Assembly: GCA_964252015.1 (NCBI GenBank)
Contig: CAXULW010000006.1
Coordinates: forward strand, 110,528 to 174,527
Direction: 5' to 3'
Source: CAXSBR01 sp964252015
GTDB lineage: Bacteria > Actinomycetota > Actinomycetes > Mycobacteriales > Jatrophihabitantaceae
Length of the DNA stretch: 64,000 nt
Below, piece by piece: positions 8,804 through 16,941 of this stretch. Below the pieces are notes generated by a model. That model was not told the origin of the DNA. It did no database searches and worked only from the letters and a program-made list of their open reading frames with translations. How positions within the stretch are numbered: position 1 is the first letter of the stretch; each line of letters begins with the position of its first letter. Position numbers and translations under genes: made by a program.

Positions 8804-9257
8804 ACACTTCACCGCGACCGGCAGCCGGGCCTGGTCGAACGGCGAGCTGCTGCTCGGGCCGCAGACGGCCTCCGGCGCGCTCGTTGCGCTGACCGAGCCG
8901 CTGAGTTTCTGGGGCGGGGTGGACGAGGTGACCGGCACGATCATCGAAGCCCGCCATCCCCAGTTCGGGGTATGCCTGGCTGGAACGGCATTGCTGATCG
9001 GGGCGACGCGCGGATCGAGTTCGGCCAGCAGCACGTTTCTGGAGTGCATCCGCCGCGGCACCGCCCCCGCCCTCGTGCTGCTCACCACCGCCGATCCGAT
9101 GCTGATCACCGCCGCGGCGGCGGCGTGGGAGATCTACGGTCGCTGCCCGGCGATGCTGTTGCTGAGCGCGCCGGCCGATCCCAGCGGCGTGTCCGCGGTT
9201 CGGCTCGAGGCCACTGGCCGACTGCTGGCCTCCGGGCGGGCCAGGCCCGGTCCGTGA
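8796..9257 (+). CDS. Aconitase X swivel (small) subunit, DUF126
   Basis: A 153-residue partner of the preceding gene, supplying the swivelling domain. Family motifs are clear: SFWGGVDEVTGTIIEARHPQ, a serine-rich loop with RGSSSASS, and LECIRRGTAPALVLL. The ATG lies inside the 3' end of the large-subunit gene (8-bp overlap), and its stop overlaps the next gene as GTGA, so the three genes form one translational unit. The split two-subunit form is one of the known bacterial arrangements; other species carry the two parts fused. Confidence 0.93.
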   Translation: MAEHFTATGSRAWSNGELLLGPQTASGALVALTEPLSFWGGVDEVTGTIIEARHPQFGVCLAGTALLIGATRGSSSASSTFLECIRRGTAPALVLLTTADPMLITAAAAAWEIYGRCPAMLLLSAPADPSGVSAVRLEATGRLLASGRARPGP

Positions 9258-10195
9258 CACTCAATCAGCTGACCGGCGCGCAGGTGCGCAGCCGGCTCAC
9301 CATGACCGACGCGATTATCGCCGTCCGCCGAGCGTTTCTCGGCCTGGCGGCGGGCGAGTTCGACCTGCCGCTGCGGACGGCGTTGGGTGACGGTGCGTTT
9401 CTGATCATGAGCGCCCACCACGAACCGACCGCGTCGGTGGCGGTGAAGACCCTGAGCATCGTCTTCGACCGCCGGCCCGCCGTTCAGGGGGCCGTCACCT
9501 GGGCGACGACGATGGGATCGGCCATGCTGGTCGCCGACGCGGCCGAGGTGACCGCGCTACGCACCGGCGCCGTCGTCGGCGTGGCCACCGACCGCCTGTG
9601 CCGACCCGATGCCGACGCCCTCGTGCTCATCGGCCTGGGAGAGCAGGCGCGCGATCAGCTCCGGGCCGTGCGCGCCGTGCGCCCGATCCGGACCGTCACC
9701 CTGGTGGGCACCGATCTCGCCCGGGCGACCGCATTCCGAACCCGCTGTGCCGCCGACCTCGCGGGGCTCGAAGTCACGGTCAGCACCGATCCCGACACCG
9801 CCGTTTCGACCGCCGATATCGTCTGTTGCGCGACGCCGGCCCGCACCCCGCTGTTCCGCGCGGAGTCGCTGCCCGCGCGCGTCCACGTCAATGCTGTCGG
9901 CTCGTATCGCCCGTCCATGCGCGAACTGCCCGACGGGCTACTGGCGTCTGCGGCGGCGGTCGTCGTCGATCTGCGCGAGGCGGTACTGGCCGAGGCCGGC
10001 GAGATCCGGCACGCAATCAGCGCCGGCGTGCTGCGCGAGGCTGACCTCGTCGAGCTCGGTCCGGTGCTGAGTGGGACGCGGCAGTTCGGCGGGCGGACCG
10101 TGTTCAAGAGCGTCGGCCTGGCCATTCAGGACTGGGCGATCGTGCACGCCCTGGCGACCCAACTGGCCGACCCGCACCTTGAATCGTTGACGTAA
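9254..10195 (+). CDS. Ornithine cyclodeaminase/mu-crystallin family protein, probable 1-pyrroline-2-carboxylate reductase
   Basis: A 313-residue Rossmann-fold enzyme starting at GTG 9254 within the GTGA overlap. Features include FDLPLRT and KTLSIVF near the substrate site, the dinucleotide-binding stretch ALVLIGLGEQARDQL, and HVNAVGSYRPSMRELP. Some members cyclise ornithine or make alanine, but those encoded with aconitase X reduce 1-pyrroline-2-carboxylate to L-proline, which fits this operon. The assignment to that reaction rests on context rather than on specificity residues. Confidence 0.85.
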   Translation: MTLNQLTGAQVRSRLTMTDAIIAVRRAFLGLAAGEFDLPLRTALGDGAFLIMSAHHEPTASVAVKTLSIVFDRRPAVQGAVTWATTMGSAMLVADAAEVTALRTGAVVGVATDRLCRPDADALVLIGLGEQARDQLRAVRAVRPIRTVTLVGTDLARATAFRTRCAADLAGLEVTVSTDPDTAVSTADIVCCATPARTPLFRAESLPARVHVNAVGSYRPSMRELPDGLLASAAAVVVDLREAVLAEAGEIRHAISAGVLREADLVELGPVLSGTRQFGGRTVFKSVGLAIQDWAIVHALATQLADPHLESLT

Positions 10196-10205
10196 AATAT
10201 TCGTG
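10196..10205 (-). promoter_or_regulatory. CGAATATT box upstream of the second aldehyde dehydrogenase
   Basis: On the minus strand this reads CACGAATATT, identical over ten bases to the copy at 5481-5490. It begins at the last base of the aconitase X operon stop region and ends 61 bp before the ATG at 10267. It suggests that the genes from 10267 have their own promoter or operator in addition to read-through. Confidence 0.4.
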
Positions 10206-10266
10206 GCAGGTAGAGTTCCAAGCTGGCGTGGCCTCGTGGCCAACTCACCACCGCGTAGGAGTGCTC

Positions 10267-11757
10267 ATGTCTGCAGTCGCCGATGTCAGCACAACCTTTC
10301 CGTCGTCGGAGGTCCGTCAACTCCTGGCTGAGCACCAATTCGCGCACGTCATCGACGGCGAAGTCACCGACGGTTCGGGACCGGACGCCCACCAGGTTCT
10401 CAACCCGTCGACGGGGGAAACCATCGCGACCGTGCCCCTGGGCACCGGCGCCGACGTCGACGCCGCAGTGCAGGCCGCGCACCGCGCATTCGCCGGCTGG
10501 CGGGCGCGGACCCCGGGTGAGCGCGCCACCGTCCTGCACGCCCTGGCCGATCTGATCGACGCCAACAGCGAGACCTTCGCCGAACTCGAGGCACTCAACG
10601 TTGGCAAGCCACTGCAGGTTGCCCGCGACGAGATCCCAGTCGGCAGCGACGTCTTCCGGTTCATGGCCGGCGCCGTCCGGGCCCAGCAGGCCCCCGCGAC
10701 GCAGGAATACTCCGCCGGGTACGTGTCCATCCTGCGCCGCGAACCCTTGGGCGTCATCGGTGCTGTGACACCCTGGAACTACCCGTTGATGACCGCCCTG
10801 TGGAAGATCGCCCCCGCGCTCGCGACGGGTAACACGATCGTGGTCAAGCCGTCCGAGCTCACCCCGCTGACCACCCTGCTCTTCGCCGACCTCGCGCGCA
10901 GCGTGCTGCCCCCGGGCGTGCTGAACGTCGTCTGCGGCCTCGGGCCCGAGGTCGGCGCCGCATTGAGCAGCCATCCCGACATTGCCATGATCTCGCTGAC
11001 CGGCTCGGTGGCCAGCGGCGTCGCGGTGGCGCGCGCCGGCGCCGACACGCTCAAGCACGTCCACCTCGAACTCGGCGGAAAAGCGCCCGTCGTCATCTTC
11101 GACGACGCCGATCTCGACGCCGCCGTCGACACCGTGCGAACGATGGGTTTCTGGAATGCCGGGCAGGAATGCGGGGCCGCGACGCGCGTGCTCATTCAGC
11201 GCTCGGTGCACGATCAATTCCTGGCCCGGCTGCAGGGCGCGGTGAGCAGGCTGCGCGTCGCGGGCCCGGATGACGACGCGGCCGAGATCGGCCCGCTGAT
11301 CAGCGCCGCTCACCGCGAGCGGGTCGCAGGCATGGTCGAGCAGGCCCGCCATGACGGCGCAACGATCTTCAGCGGCGGCACGGAATTCGAATCCCAGGGC
11401 GGTTTCTTCTTCGCGCCGACCATCGTCAGCGATATCCCCGACGGGGCTACCGTGACCCGCGACGAGATCTTCGGGCCGGTTGTGACGATCGAGACGTTCG
11501 ACGCCGAGGACGACGCCATCCGGATCGCCAACGATTCCGAGTACGGCCTGGCCGCCTCGGTGTGGACGCAGAACAACGGCCGGGTCCTGCGCGTCAGCGA
11601 AGCCCTCAATTACGGGACGGTCTGGGTCAACACGCACCTGGTCACGGCCAGCGAAATGCCGTGGGGAGGCTTCGGAATGTCTGGCACGGGACGGGAGCTT
11701 TCCACCTTCGCCATCGACGACTTCTCCCGCACGAAGCACGTCATGATGGCCAAGTAG
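10267..11757 (+). CDS. NAD(P)+-dependent aldehyde dehydrogenase, second copy of the locus
   Basis: A 496-residue ALDH with intact catalysis: Asn171 in TPWNY, Glu268 in LELGGK and Cys302 in GQEC. It is plainly related to the ALDH at 5933-7384 (same aminoaldehyde/betaine-aldehyde subgroup) but carries a longer N-terminus of about 20 residues. ATG 10267 is chosen for the TAGGAG five bases upstream; a GTG at 10228 has no such site. The next gene encodes a DapA-family lyase. In several catabolic routes a DapA-type dehydratase or deaminase makes 2-oxoglutarate semialdehyde, which such an ALDH oxidises to 2-oxoglutarate. That pairing is inferred here. Confidence 0.92.
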   Translation: MSAVADVSTTFPSSEVRQLLAEHQFAHVIDGEVTDGSGPDAHQVLNPSTGETIATVPLGTGADVDAAVQAAHRAFAGWRARTPGERATVLHALADLIDANSETFAELEALNVGKPLQVARDEIPVGSDVFRFMAGAVRAQQAPATQEYSAGYVSILRREPLGVIGAVTPWNYPLMTALWKIAPALATGNTIVVKPSELTPLTTLLFADLARSVLPPGVLNVVCGLGPEVGAALSSHPDIAMISLTGSVASGVAVARAGADTLKHVHLELGGKAPVVIFDDADLDAAVDTVRTMGFWNAGQECGAATRVLIQRSVHDQFLARLQGAVSRLRVAGPDDDAAEIGPLISAAHRERVAGMVEQARHDGATIFSGGTEFESQGGFFFAPTIVSDIPDGATVTRDEIFGPVVTIETFDAEDDAIRIANDSEYGLAASVWTQNNGRVLRVSEALNYGTVWVNTHLVTASEMPWGGFGMSGTGRELSTFAIDDFSRTKHVMMAK

Positions 11758-11833
11758 CCCCACGGCATGGCTGAAAAGATCCGCTCGTGATCTTCCCGCC
11801 CGCCCCGGGCGACCGTTTCGAAGGAGCTGCGCC

Positions 11834-12733
11834 ATGACGACCTGGCCAACCGGTTTGCTCACGCCGCTGGTGACGCCCTTGCGCGACGACGCGATCGACA
11901 CCGACGCACTGGCCCGCCTCGTCGAGCGCCAGATCGCCGCGGGCGTCAACGGAATCGTCGCCTGCGGCGGGTCGGCCGAGTTCGGCGCGCTCAGTACGGA
12001 CGAGCGGATCCTCATCGCCGAAACGTTGATGACGCAACTTGATGGCCGCATCCCGCTTGTGGTCCAGACCGGCGCGCTGGCCACCCGCGAGGCGGTGCAG
12101 CTGAGCGAGGCGGCCGAGCGGATCGGGGCGGCCGGGCTGTTGCTCGCCTCGCCCTACGGCGAGCCGATCAATTGGTGCGAACGCAAGCGGTTCTACCAGG
12201 ACGTCGCCGGCTCCGTCTCGCTTCCGATCATGGTTTACAACACTCCACCGTCCGGGCTGCTCTGCTTCGAGGAGATCCAAGAGCTCGCCGAGATCGACAA
12301 CGTCACCGCGATCAAGGACAGTTCGGGCGACGTCACGCTGCTAGGAGACCTGCTGGCCAAAGCGCGCACCGAAGACTTCCACGTCTACGTCGGCTGGGAC
12401 TCACTAGCCGTGCCGGCGGTGGCGGACGGGGCCGACGGCCTGATCATCGGCGCGGCCAACGTGATCGCCGCTGAGGTCACCACCGTGCTGCGGTTGCGTC
12501 AAACCTCGAGCGAGACCGCGGAATACCGTCGGTTGCTCGATCAGCTTCGCCTATTCCTGCGGTTCATGGAGGGCTCGACCAATTACATCGCACTGTGCAA
12601 GTTCGGGCTGCACCTGGACGGACTGGACGTGGGCGACGTCCGGGCGCCCTACCTCATGCCCCCGGCGGAGGAGCTGGACCTTTTCTCGGCGCGGTTACAG
12701 GACTTGCGCTCCGCGTTCGCGGTCAAGGCCTGA
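11834..12733 (+). CDS. DapA-family (dihydrodipicolinate synthase-like) lyase or dehydratase
   Basis: A 299-residue TIM-barrel Schiff-base enzyme. The catalytic lysine is Lys161 (AIKDSSGD), with Tyr135 in the YNTPPSG strand, and the N-terminal VTPLRDDAIDTDALARLVERQI is diagnostic. It is probably not the lysine-pathway enzyme, because it sits in a catabolic locus beside an ALDH. Candidates are 1-pyrroline-4-hydroxy-2-carboxylate deaminase, 5-dehydro-4-deoxyglucarate dehydratase, a 2-keto-3-deoxy-pentonate dehydratase or an aldolase. The sequence does not separate them. AAGGAG lies just upstream of ATG 11834. Confidence 0.88.
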   Translation: MTTWPTGLLTPLVTPLRDDAIDTDALARLVERQIAAGVNGIVACGGSAEFGALSTDERILIAETLMTQLDGRIPLVVQTGALATREAVQLSEAAERIGAAGLLLASPYGEPINWCERKRFYQDVAGSVSLPIMVYNTPPSGLLCFEEIQELAEIDNVTAIKDSSGDVTLLGDLLAKARTEDFHVYVGWDSLAVPAVADGADGLIIGAANVIAAEVTTVLRLRQTSSETAEYRRLLDQLRLFLRFMEGSTNYIALCKFGLHLDGLDVGDVRAPYLMPPAEELDLFSARLQDLRSAFAVKA

Positions 12734-12857
12734 CCAAGGCGAAGGTGGTTGATTGATCAGTCAGCCCACTTCCCGCACGTCGGGCCCGACGGATAGATAC
12801 GATCACTGGCGGACGGGTGACGGCGGCCACCCGCGAGACGCTCGAAGGAGAGGACCC

Positions 12858-14345
12858 GTGCTCACGGCCCATGGCGGCTCGGCCGCCCTCGGAGACCTCG
12901 ACTCCGTCGCCATGCCGTCGCGCCGTTTGCTTTTCGGTGCCCTGCCGACCCTGAGCATTCCGTCCGCCGTGGCCGGTCGGTTGCGCGCCGCCATCGGTCT
13001 CGGATTCCTTACCGAAGGCGATCGGCTTCCGCGCGAGGCCGATCTCGTCCAGCAACTCGGCGTCACCGCGTTCGCCTTGCGCGAGGCGTTGGGCATGCTG
13101 CGCGACGAGGGCCTCATCGTCACGCGTGCCGGCAAGAACGGGGGCAGCTTCGTCAGCCAGGCCCCGGATGAAGAGGCGCTGGTTTCGGAACAACTCCGCC
13201 AGCTGTCGACTACCGAGCTGCGTGATCTCGGGGACTGGCGGCAGATGCTGGCCGCCGAGTCTGCGTCGCTGGCGGCCCGTCGGGGATCCCCATCGAGTGT
13301 CGAACGACTGAATCGTTACGCCGCGGCGCTGGACTCGGCCGAGACCGTCCTGGCCGCCCGCCGGGCACATGGGCGTTTTCACATCGAACTCGCGGCAGCC
13401 GCCCAGTCCATTCGCATGAGCCGGGCCGAATTCACCATGTTCGAGCAGTTCGATTGGTTGCTCAGCCTCGCGCTTTCTGATCCGGAGCGCCGCCGGGCAA
13501 GTGCGCGGGAGCTCAAGGCGATCGTCACGGCGATCAAACACCGCTCCCCGCGCGCGGCGCGAGCTGCCGCCGAACGGCATTCCACCTCAACCGTGTCCTC
13601 CCTGGTCCGGCTCAGGTTGTCTTCAATCGCCGCCCGCGTTGGGGACGACGGCGCCGACCGGGCCGCGCCGACCACGTCGATCGCCGACGAAGTGGCGAAC
13701 ACGGTTGACCTGATCATGAGTCGGCTGCGGGCAATCCTCGACTCAGCCGAGAGTGCCATGAGCCAGCGCTTCGACGCGCAGTCGTTGCGGCTGAGGGTGT
13801 CGCGGCCGGCCATTGCCGGTCTCATCGACGGTCCGGTCGAACTTCACGGCATCGGATTCATCGCTGAGCCGGGCGTGGTCCCCGGACACCAGTACTGGTT
13901 GGCCTGTTGGCGACAGTCCGAGGATGGCGTGGTCGCCGACGACAGCCACGTGACCGATCCGGACCGCGACGACTTCTACGACTACGCGAACCTGGACTAC
14001 TTCACGGTTCCCCGTACGGGCGGGACCGGCGTCGCGCAGGGACCCTACGTCGACTACGGCGGCGTCAACGACTACATCGTCACCTTCTCGCTCCCGGTCC
14101 TGGTCGACGGCGCCTTCGTGGGTGTGACCGTTGCCGATCTTCCGGTCGCCGCGCTGGAAAACCGGCTCGCGCCATGGCTGGCCGGCAGCACCCGCGAGAC
14201 GATCGTGGTCAACGCCGAGCGTCGCGTGGTGGTGTCGAACTCCGCGACCCATATCGTCGGCGACGTGTTGACGTCGACGGCCGGCTTCGAGACCTGTGAG
14301 CTGCCCGTACTGGACTGGCAGGTCCTGCTCGGCAACGCTGGCTGA
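12858..14345 (+). CDS. GntR/FadR-type regulator fused to a C-terminal Cache sensor domain
   Basis: One-component transcription regulator of 495 residues. Residues about 35-100 are a GntR winged helix (GDRLPREADLVQQLGVTAFALREALGMLRDEGLIV). Residues about 105-255 are a helical FCD-like segment. Residues about 275-480 resemble a Cache/PDC ligand-binding domain, with FYDYANLDYFTVPRTGG, GPYVDYGGVNDYIVTFSLPV and FVGVTVADLP. No signal peptide or membrane helix is visible, so the Cache-like domain would be cytoplasmic, unlike its usual periplasmic position in chemoreceptors and kinases. GTG 12858 is chosen for the AAGGAG at 12845-12850. It is the likely controller of this locus. Confidence 0.85.
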   Translation: MLTAHGGSAALGDLDSVAMPSRRLLFGALPTLSIPSAVAGRLRAAIGLGFLTEGDRLPREADLVQQLGVTAFALREALGMLRDEGLIVTRAGKNGGSFVSQAPDEEALVSEQLRQLSTTELRDLGDWRQMLAAESASLAARRGSPSSVERLNRYAAALDSAETVLAARRAHGRFHIELAAAAQSIRMSRAEFTMFEQFDWLLSLALSDPERRRASARELKAIVTAIKHRSPRAARAAAERHSTSTVSSLVRLRLSSIAARVGDDGADRAAPTTSIADEVANTVDLIMSRLRAILDSAESAMSQRFDAQSLRLRVSRPAIAGLIDGPVELHGIGFIAEPGVVPGHQYWLACWRQSEDGVVADDSHVTDPDRDDFYDYANLDYFTVPRTGGTGVAQGPYVDYGGVNDYIVTFSLPVLVDGAFVGVTVADLPVAALENRLAPWLAGSTRETIVVNAERRVVVSNSATHIVGDVLTSTAGFETCELPVLDWQVLLGNAG

Positions 14346-14364
14346 ATGATCGGTTAGAGCCGAA

Positions 14365-16794
14365 TCACAATTGCACGCGGATCGGGCTCACCGCCGCCGC
14401 GATCGACGGACCGACGAACAACACGTACTCGCCCGGCTCATGCACCCAGCCCTGGTCCCAGTAGGCGAAGGCCCGCTGGGAGATATCGAGATGCAGGGTC
14501 TGCGTGGTGCCCGGCTCGGCCCAGACCACGCCGTAACCGACCAGCCAGCGTTCCGGTCGCTCGACTCGCGAATCCGGCCGCGCGGCGTACACCTGCACGA
14601 CCTGCTTGCCGGGGCGCGCGCCCACGTTGGTGACGTCGAGCGTGACGCGCACGCCGTGGACGGCCGGCTCAGCGACGGCCGGCCCGAGCCGCCAGGTGGT
14701 GTATCCCAAGCCGAAACCGAACGGGTAGGCCGGCTCCCGGTCGACCCGGCTCCAGGCGCGGTACCCGACGTGCAGGCCCTCGTCGTAGCGCAGCACGCTG
14801 TCGTCGTTGGGGACCACGTTGGCCACCGGTGCGTCGACGAGCGTCTTGGGCCAGGTGGTCGGTAGCCGACCGCCCGGCTCGACGTGACCGAGGAGCACAT
14901 CGGCCAGCGCGTGCCCGTACTCCTGCCCGCCGAACCAGGTGAGCAGCACCGCCGTGACGTCATTGCGCCAGGGCAGTTCGACCGGGGCGCCCGCGTTGAC
15001 GACGACGACGGTGTTGGGGTTGACGGACGCGACCGCGGCGACCAGCCCGTCCTGGTGGCCGGGCAGGCGCAGGTCGCTGCGGTCATAGCCCTCGCACTCG
15101 ATATGGGCATTCGTCCCGACCACAACCACGGCGACGTCGGCGTTTCGCGCAGCCGCGACGGCGTCATCGATCAGCGCCGATGCGTCACCGGGACTCGGCT
15201 GCACTCCGAAGATCACCGAGAACGATCCCTCGACGCCATCGACGATCTCGCCGGCGGTGAACTCGTACTCGAGCGCAATCGGCTCGTCGGCCACCACGTC
15301 GATGGCTGCGGTGACCGAAGGCGGATCGAAGAAGCCGCCGACCTGGTCGACGCCCACGGCCGAGATCACCTCGTCCAGGCGCAGTTGCCCGTCGACTCGC
15401 ATCCGGCAATGGCCGGGCGAGGCGAAGCCGACTTGCAGCACGCCGCCTTCTTCAGGGGTGTAGATGGTCGAGAAGGTGAGCGATGCGATCGAGGGCGCGA
15501 ACGGGCGGTGACCGAACTCGACTATTTCGCTCGCGTACCGCTGCTCGGTGTGGAGCACCCGCCCGTCAGCATCGAAGAACCGCAGCTGCGCGCCGGCGCC
15601 CCCGGTGTCGGGGTTGCGCATCCGGTCGGGATCCAGCTCGCTGAAGCTGGTATTGGTGACGGCACCGAGCCGGTAATCGATCTCGACGCCGTCCGGCAGG
15701 GCGGCGCGCAGCCCGGCCAACGGGCTGACCACGTATGCGGGTTTCACCGTCGTGCTGCCGCCGCCCTGGCCGACGCCGCGCCGGGCATGCTCACCGATAA
15801 CGGCGACCCGAGTGAGGGCTTCGAGCGGCAGCGGCAGCGCGCCCTCGTTCCGCACGAGCACCATGCCCTGGGCCGCGGCCAGCCGCGCGAACGCCGGGCC
15901 GTCCTCCCGCTCGATGACCGGGGACGGTGAGAATCCGGTCAACGCCCCGACCCGGACGGCCAGTCGCAGTATCCGCTCCACCTTGTCATCGATGGCCGAT
16001 TCGGCGACTTCGCCGCGGCGCACCGCCTCGACCAGCGCCGGACCCCACGGTCCACCTGGGCCGGGCATCGCTAGGTGTTGGGCGTGCCGGGCGCTCTCGA
16101 TGCTGCGCACGGCCGTCCAGTCGCCGACGACCACGCCGGCGAATCCCCACTCCCGATCGAGCGGCGAGTCCAGGAGCGGGTTCTCGGTCATCGTCACGCC
16201 GTTGACCGCGTTGTAGGCGCTCATCACCACCCAGACGTCCGCTTCGATCACCGCCCGCTCAAACGGCAGCAGGTAGAGCTCACGCAGCGCTCGCTCGGCG
16301 ACGTGGACGTCCAGACGGTAGCGGTCGGTTTCCGAATCATTGGCCACATAGGCCTTGATCGCCGCGGCTACGCCGTTGGCTTGCACACCGGTGACGTATG
16401 CGGCGGCGAGGTCCGCGGTGAGCAGCGGGTCCTCGCTGAACGACTCGAAGTTCCGTCCGCCGAGCGGCGATCGGTGCAGGGCGACCGTCGGGCCGAGGAT
16501 CACGTCCACGCCCTTGCGCCGCGCGTCGACCGCTGCGACCGAGCCGAAACGGCGAGCCAGGTCGATGTCCCAACTGGCCGCCAGCGCGGTGGACGAGGGA
16601 AGTAGCAGCGACGGTGAGCGCTCGTCCCACAGCTCTCCGCGGACCCCGCTCGGGCCGTCGGACAGCACCATGGGCCGCAGGCCGATGCCGGGCAGGGCTG
16701 CCGTCGACCATGCGCCGCTGCCGGTGAGGAGCAGGACCTTGTCCGCCAAGTCAAGCTGGCCAACCAGTCGCGCCACCGAGTTCTCGTCCGTCAC
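14365..16794 (-). CDS. Glycoside hydrolase family 3 (beta-glucosidase type) with PA14 insertion
   Basis: Hydrolyses terminal beta-linked sugars. The 809-residue protein has the GH3 N-terminal barrel (LSDGPSGVRG, then NFESFSEDPLLTADLAAAYVTGVQ), with nucleophile Asp225 in VVVGDW; most relatives have Ser-Asp-Trp, so the Gly is a variation. The GH3 C-terminal domain follows, interrupted by a PA14-like stretch (about residues 390-550) that often shapes the sugar site, and a fibronectin-like tail. No signal peptide is visible, so it probably acts on imported glycosides. GTG 16794, preceded by GAGGGG, is preferred over ATG 16845, which lacks a ribosome site and would put an AATATT box inside the coding region. 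The gene converges on the GntR-Cache gene. Confidence 0.93.
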   Translation of the reverse strand: MTDENSVARLVGQLDLADKVLLLTGSGAWSTAALPGIGLRPMVLSDGPSGVRGELWDERSPSLLLPSSTALAASWDIDLARRFGSVAAVDARRKGVDVILGPTVALHRSPLGGRNFESFSEDPLLTADLAAAYVTGVQANGVAAAIKAYVANDSETDRYRLDVHVAERALRELYLLPFERAVIEADVWVVMSAYNAVNGVTMTENPLLDSPLDREWGFAGVVVGDWTAVRSIESARHAQHLAMPGPGGPWGPALVEAVRRGEVAESAIDDKVERILRLAVRVGALTGFSPSPVIEREDGPAFARLAAAQGMVLVRNEGALPLPLEALTRVAVIGEHARRGVGQGGGSTTVKPAYVVSPLAGLRAALPDGVEIDYRLGAVTNTSFSELDPDRMRNPDTGGAGAQLRFFDADGRVLHTEQRYASEIVEFGHRPFAPSIASLTFSTIYTPEEGGVLQVGFASPGHCRMRVDGQLRLDEVISAVGVDQVGGFFDPPSVTAAIDVVADEPIALEYEFTAGEIVDGVEGSFSVIFGVQPSPGDASALIDDAVAAARNADVAVVVVGTNAHIECEGYDRSDLRLPGHQDGLVAAVASVNPNTVVVVNAGAPVELPWRNDVTAVLLTWFGGQEYGHALADVLLGHVEPGGRLPTTWPKTLVDAPVANVVPNDDSVLRYDEGLHVGYRAWSRVDREPAYPFGFGLGYTTWRLGPAVAEPAVHGVRVTLDVTNVGARPGKQVVQVYAARPDSRVERPERWLVGYGVVWAEPGTTQTLHLDISQRAFAYWDQGWVHEPGEYVLFVGPSIAAAVSPIRVQL

Positions 16795-16821
16795 CTGCCC
16801 ATCACCCCTCAACCGCGCTAT

Positions 16822-16829
16822 AATATTCG
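16822..16829 (-). promoter_or_regulatory. CGAATATT box upstream of the GH3 gene
   Basis: The minus strand reads GCTCGAATATTATAGC around this position, 28 bases before the preferred GH3 start GTG 16794. The box core is identical to those at 5388, 5483 and 10196. The gap to the divergent GH5-like gene at 16942 is the natural control region of both hydrolase genes. This is the only copy noticed outside the transporter/aconitase X locus. Confidence 0.35.
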
Positions 16830-16941
16830 AGCACGAAACTTTCATTACGGTAGTTAACCTTGGTGGGGGACGTCAACATGACTGCTGACGCGAACGGGTG
16901 AGTTCGGCCCAACGAACGACGAACCTCGAGGAGCCTTCGGC

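Noticed and set aside
10126..12084. A 652-codon minus-strand open frame across ALDH and DapA genes
   Set aside because: It spans two genes with clear catalytic motifs on the plus strand and shows no domain of its own.
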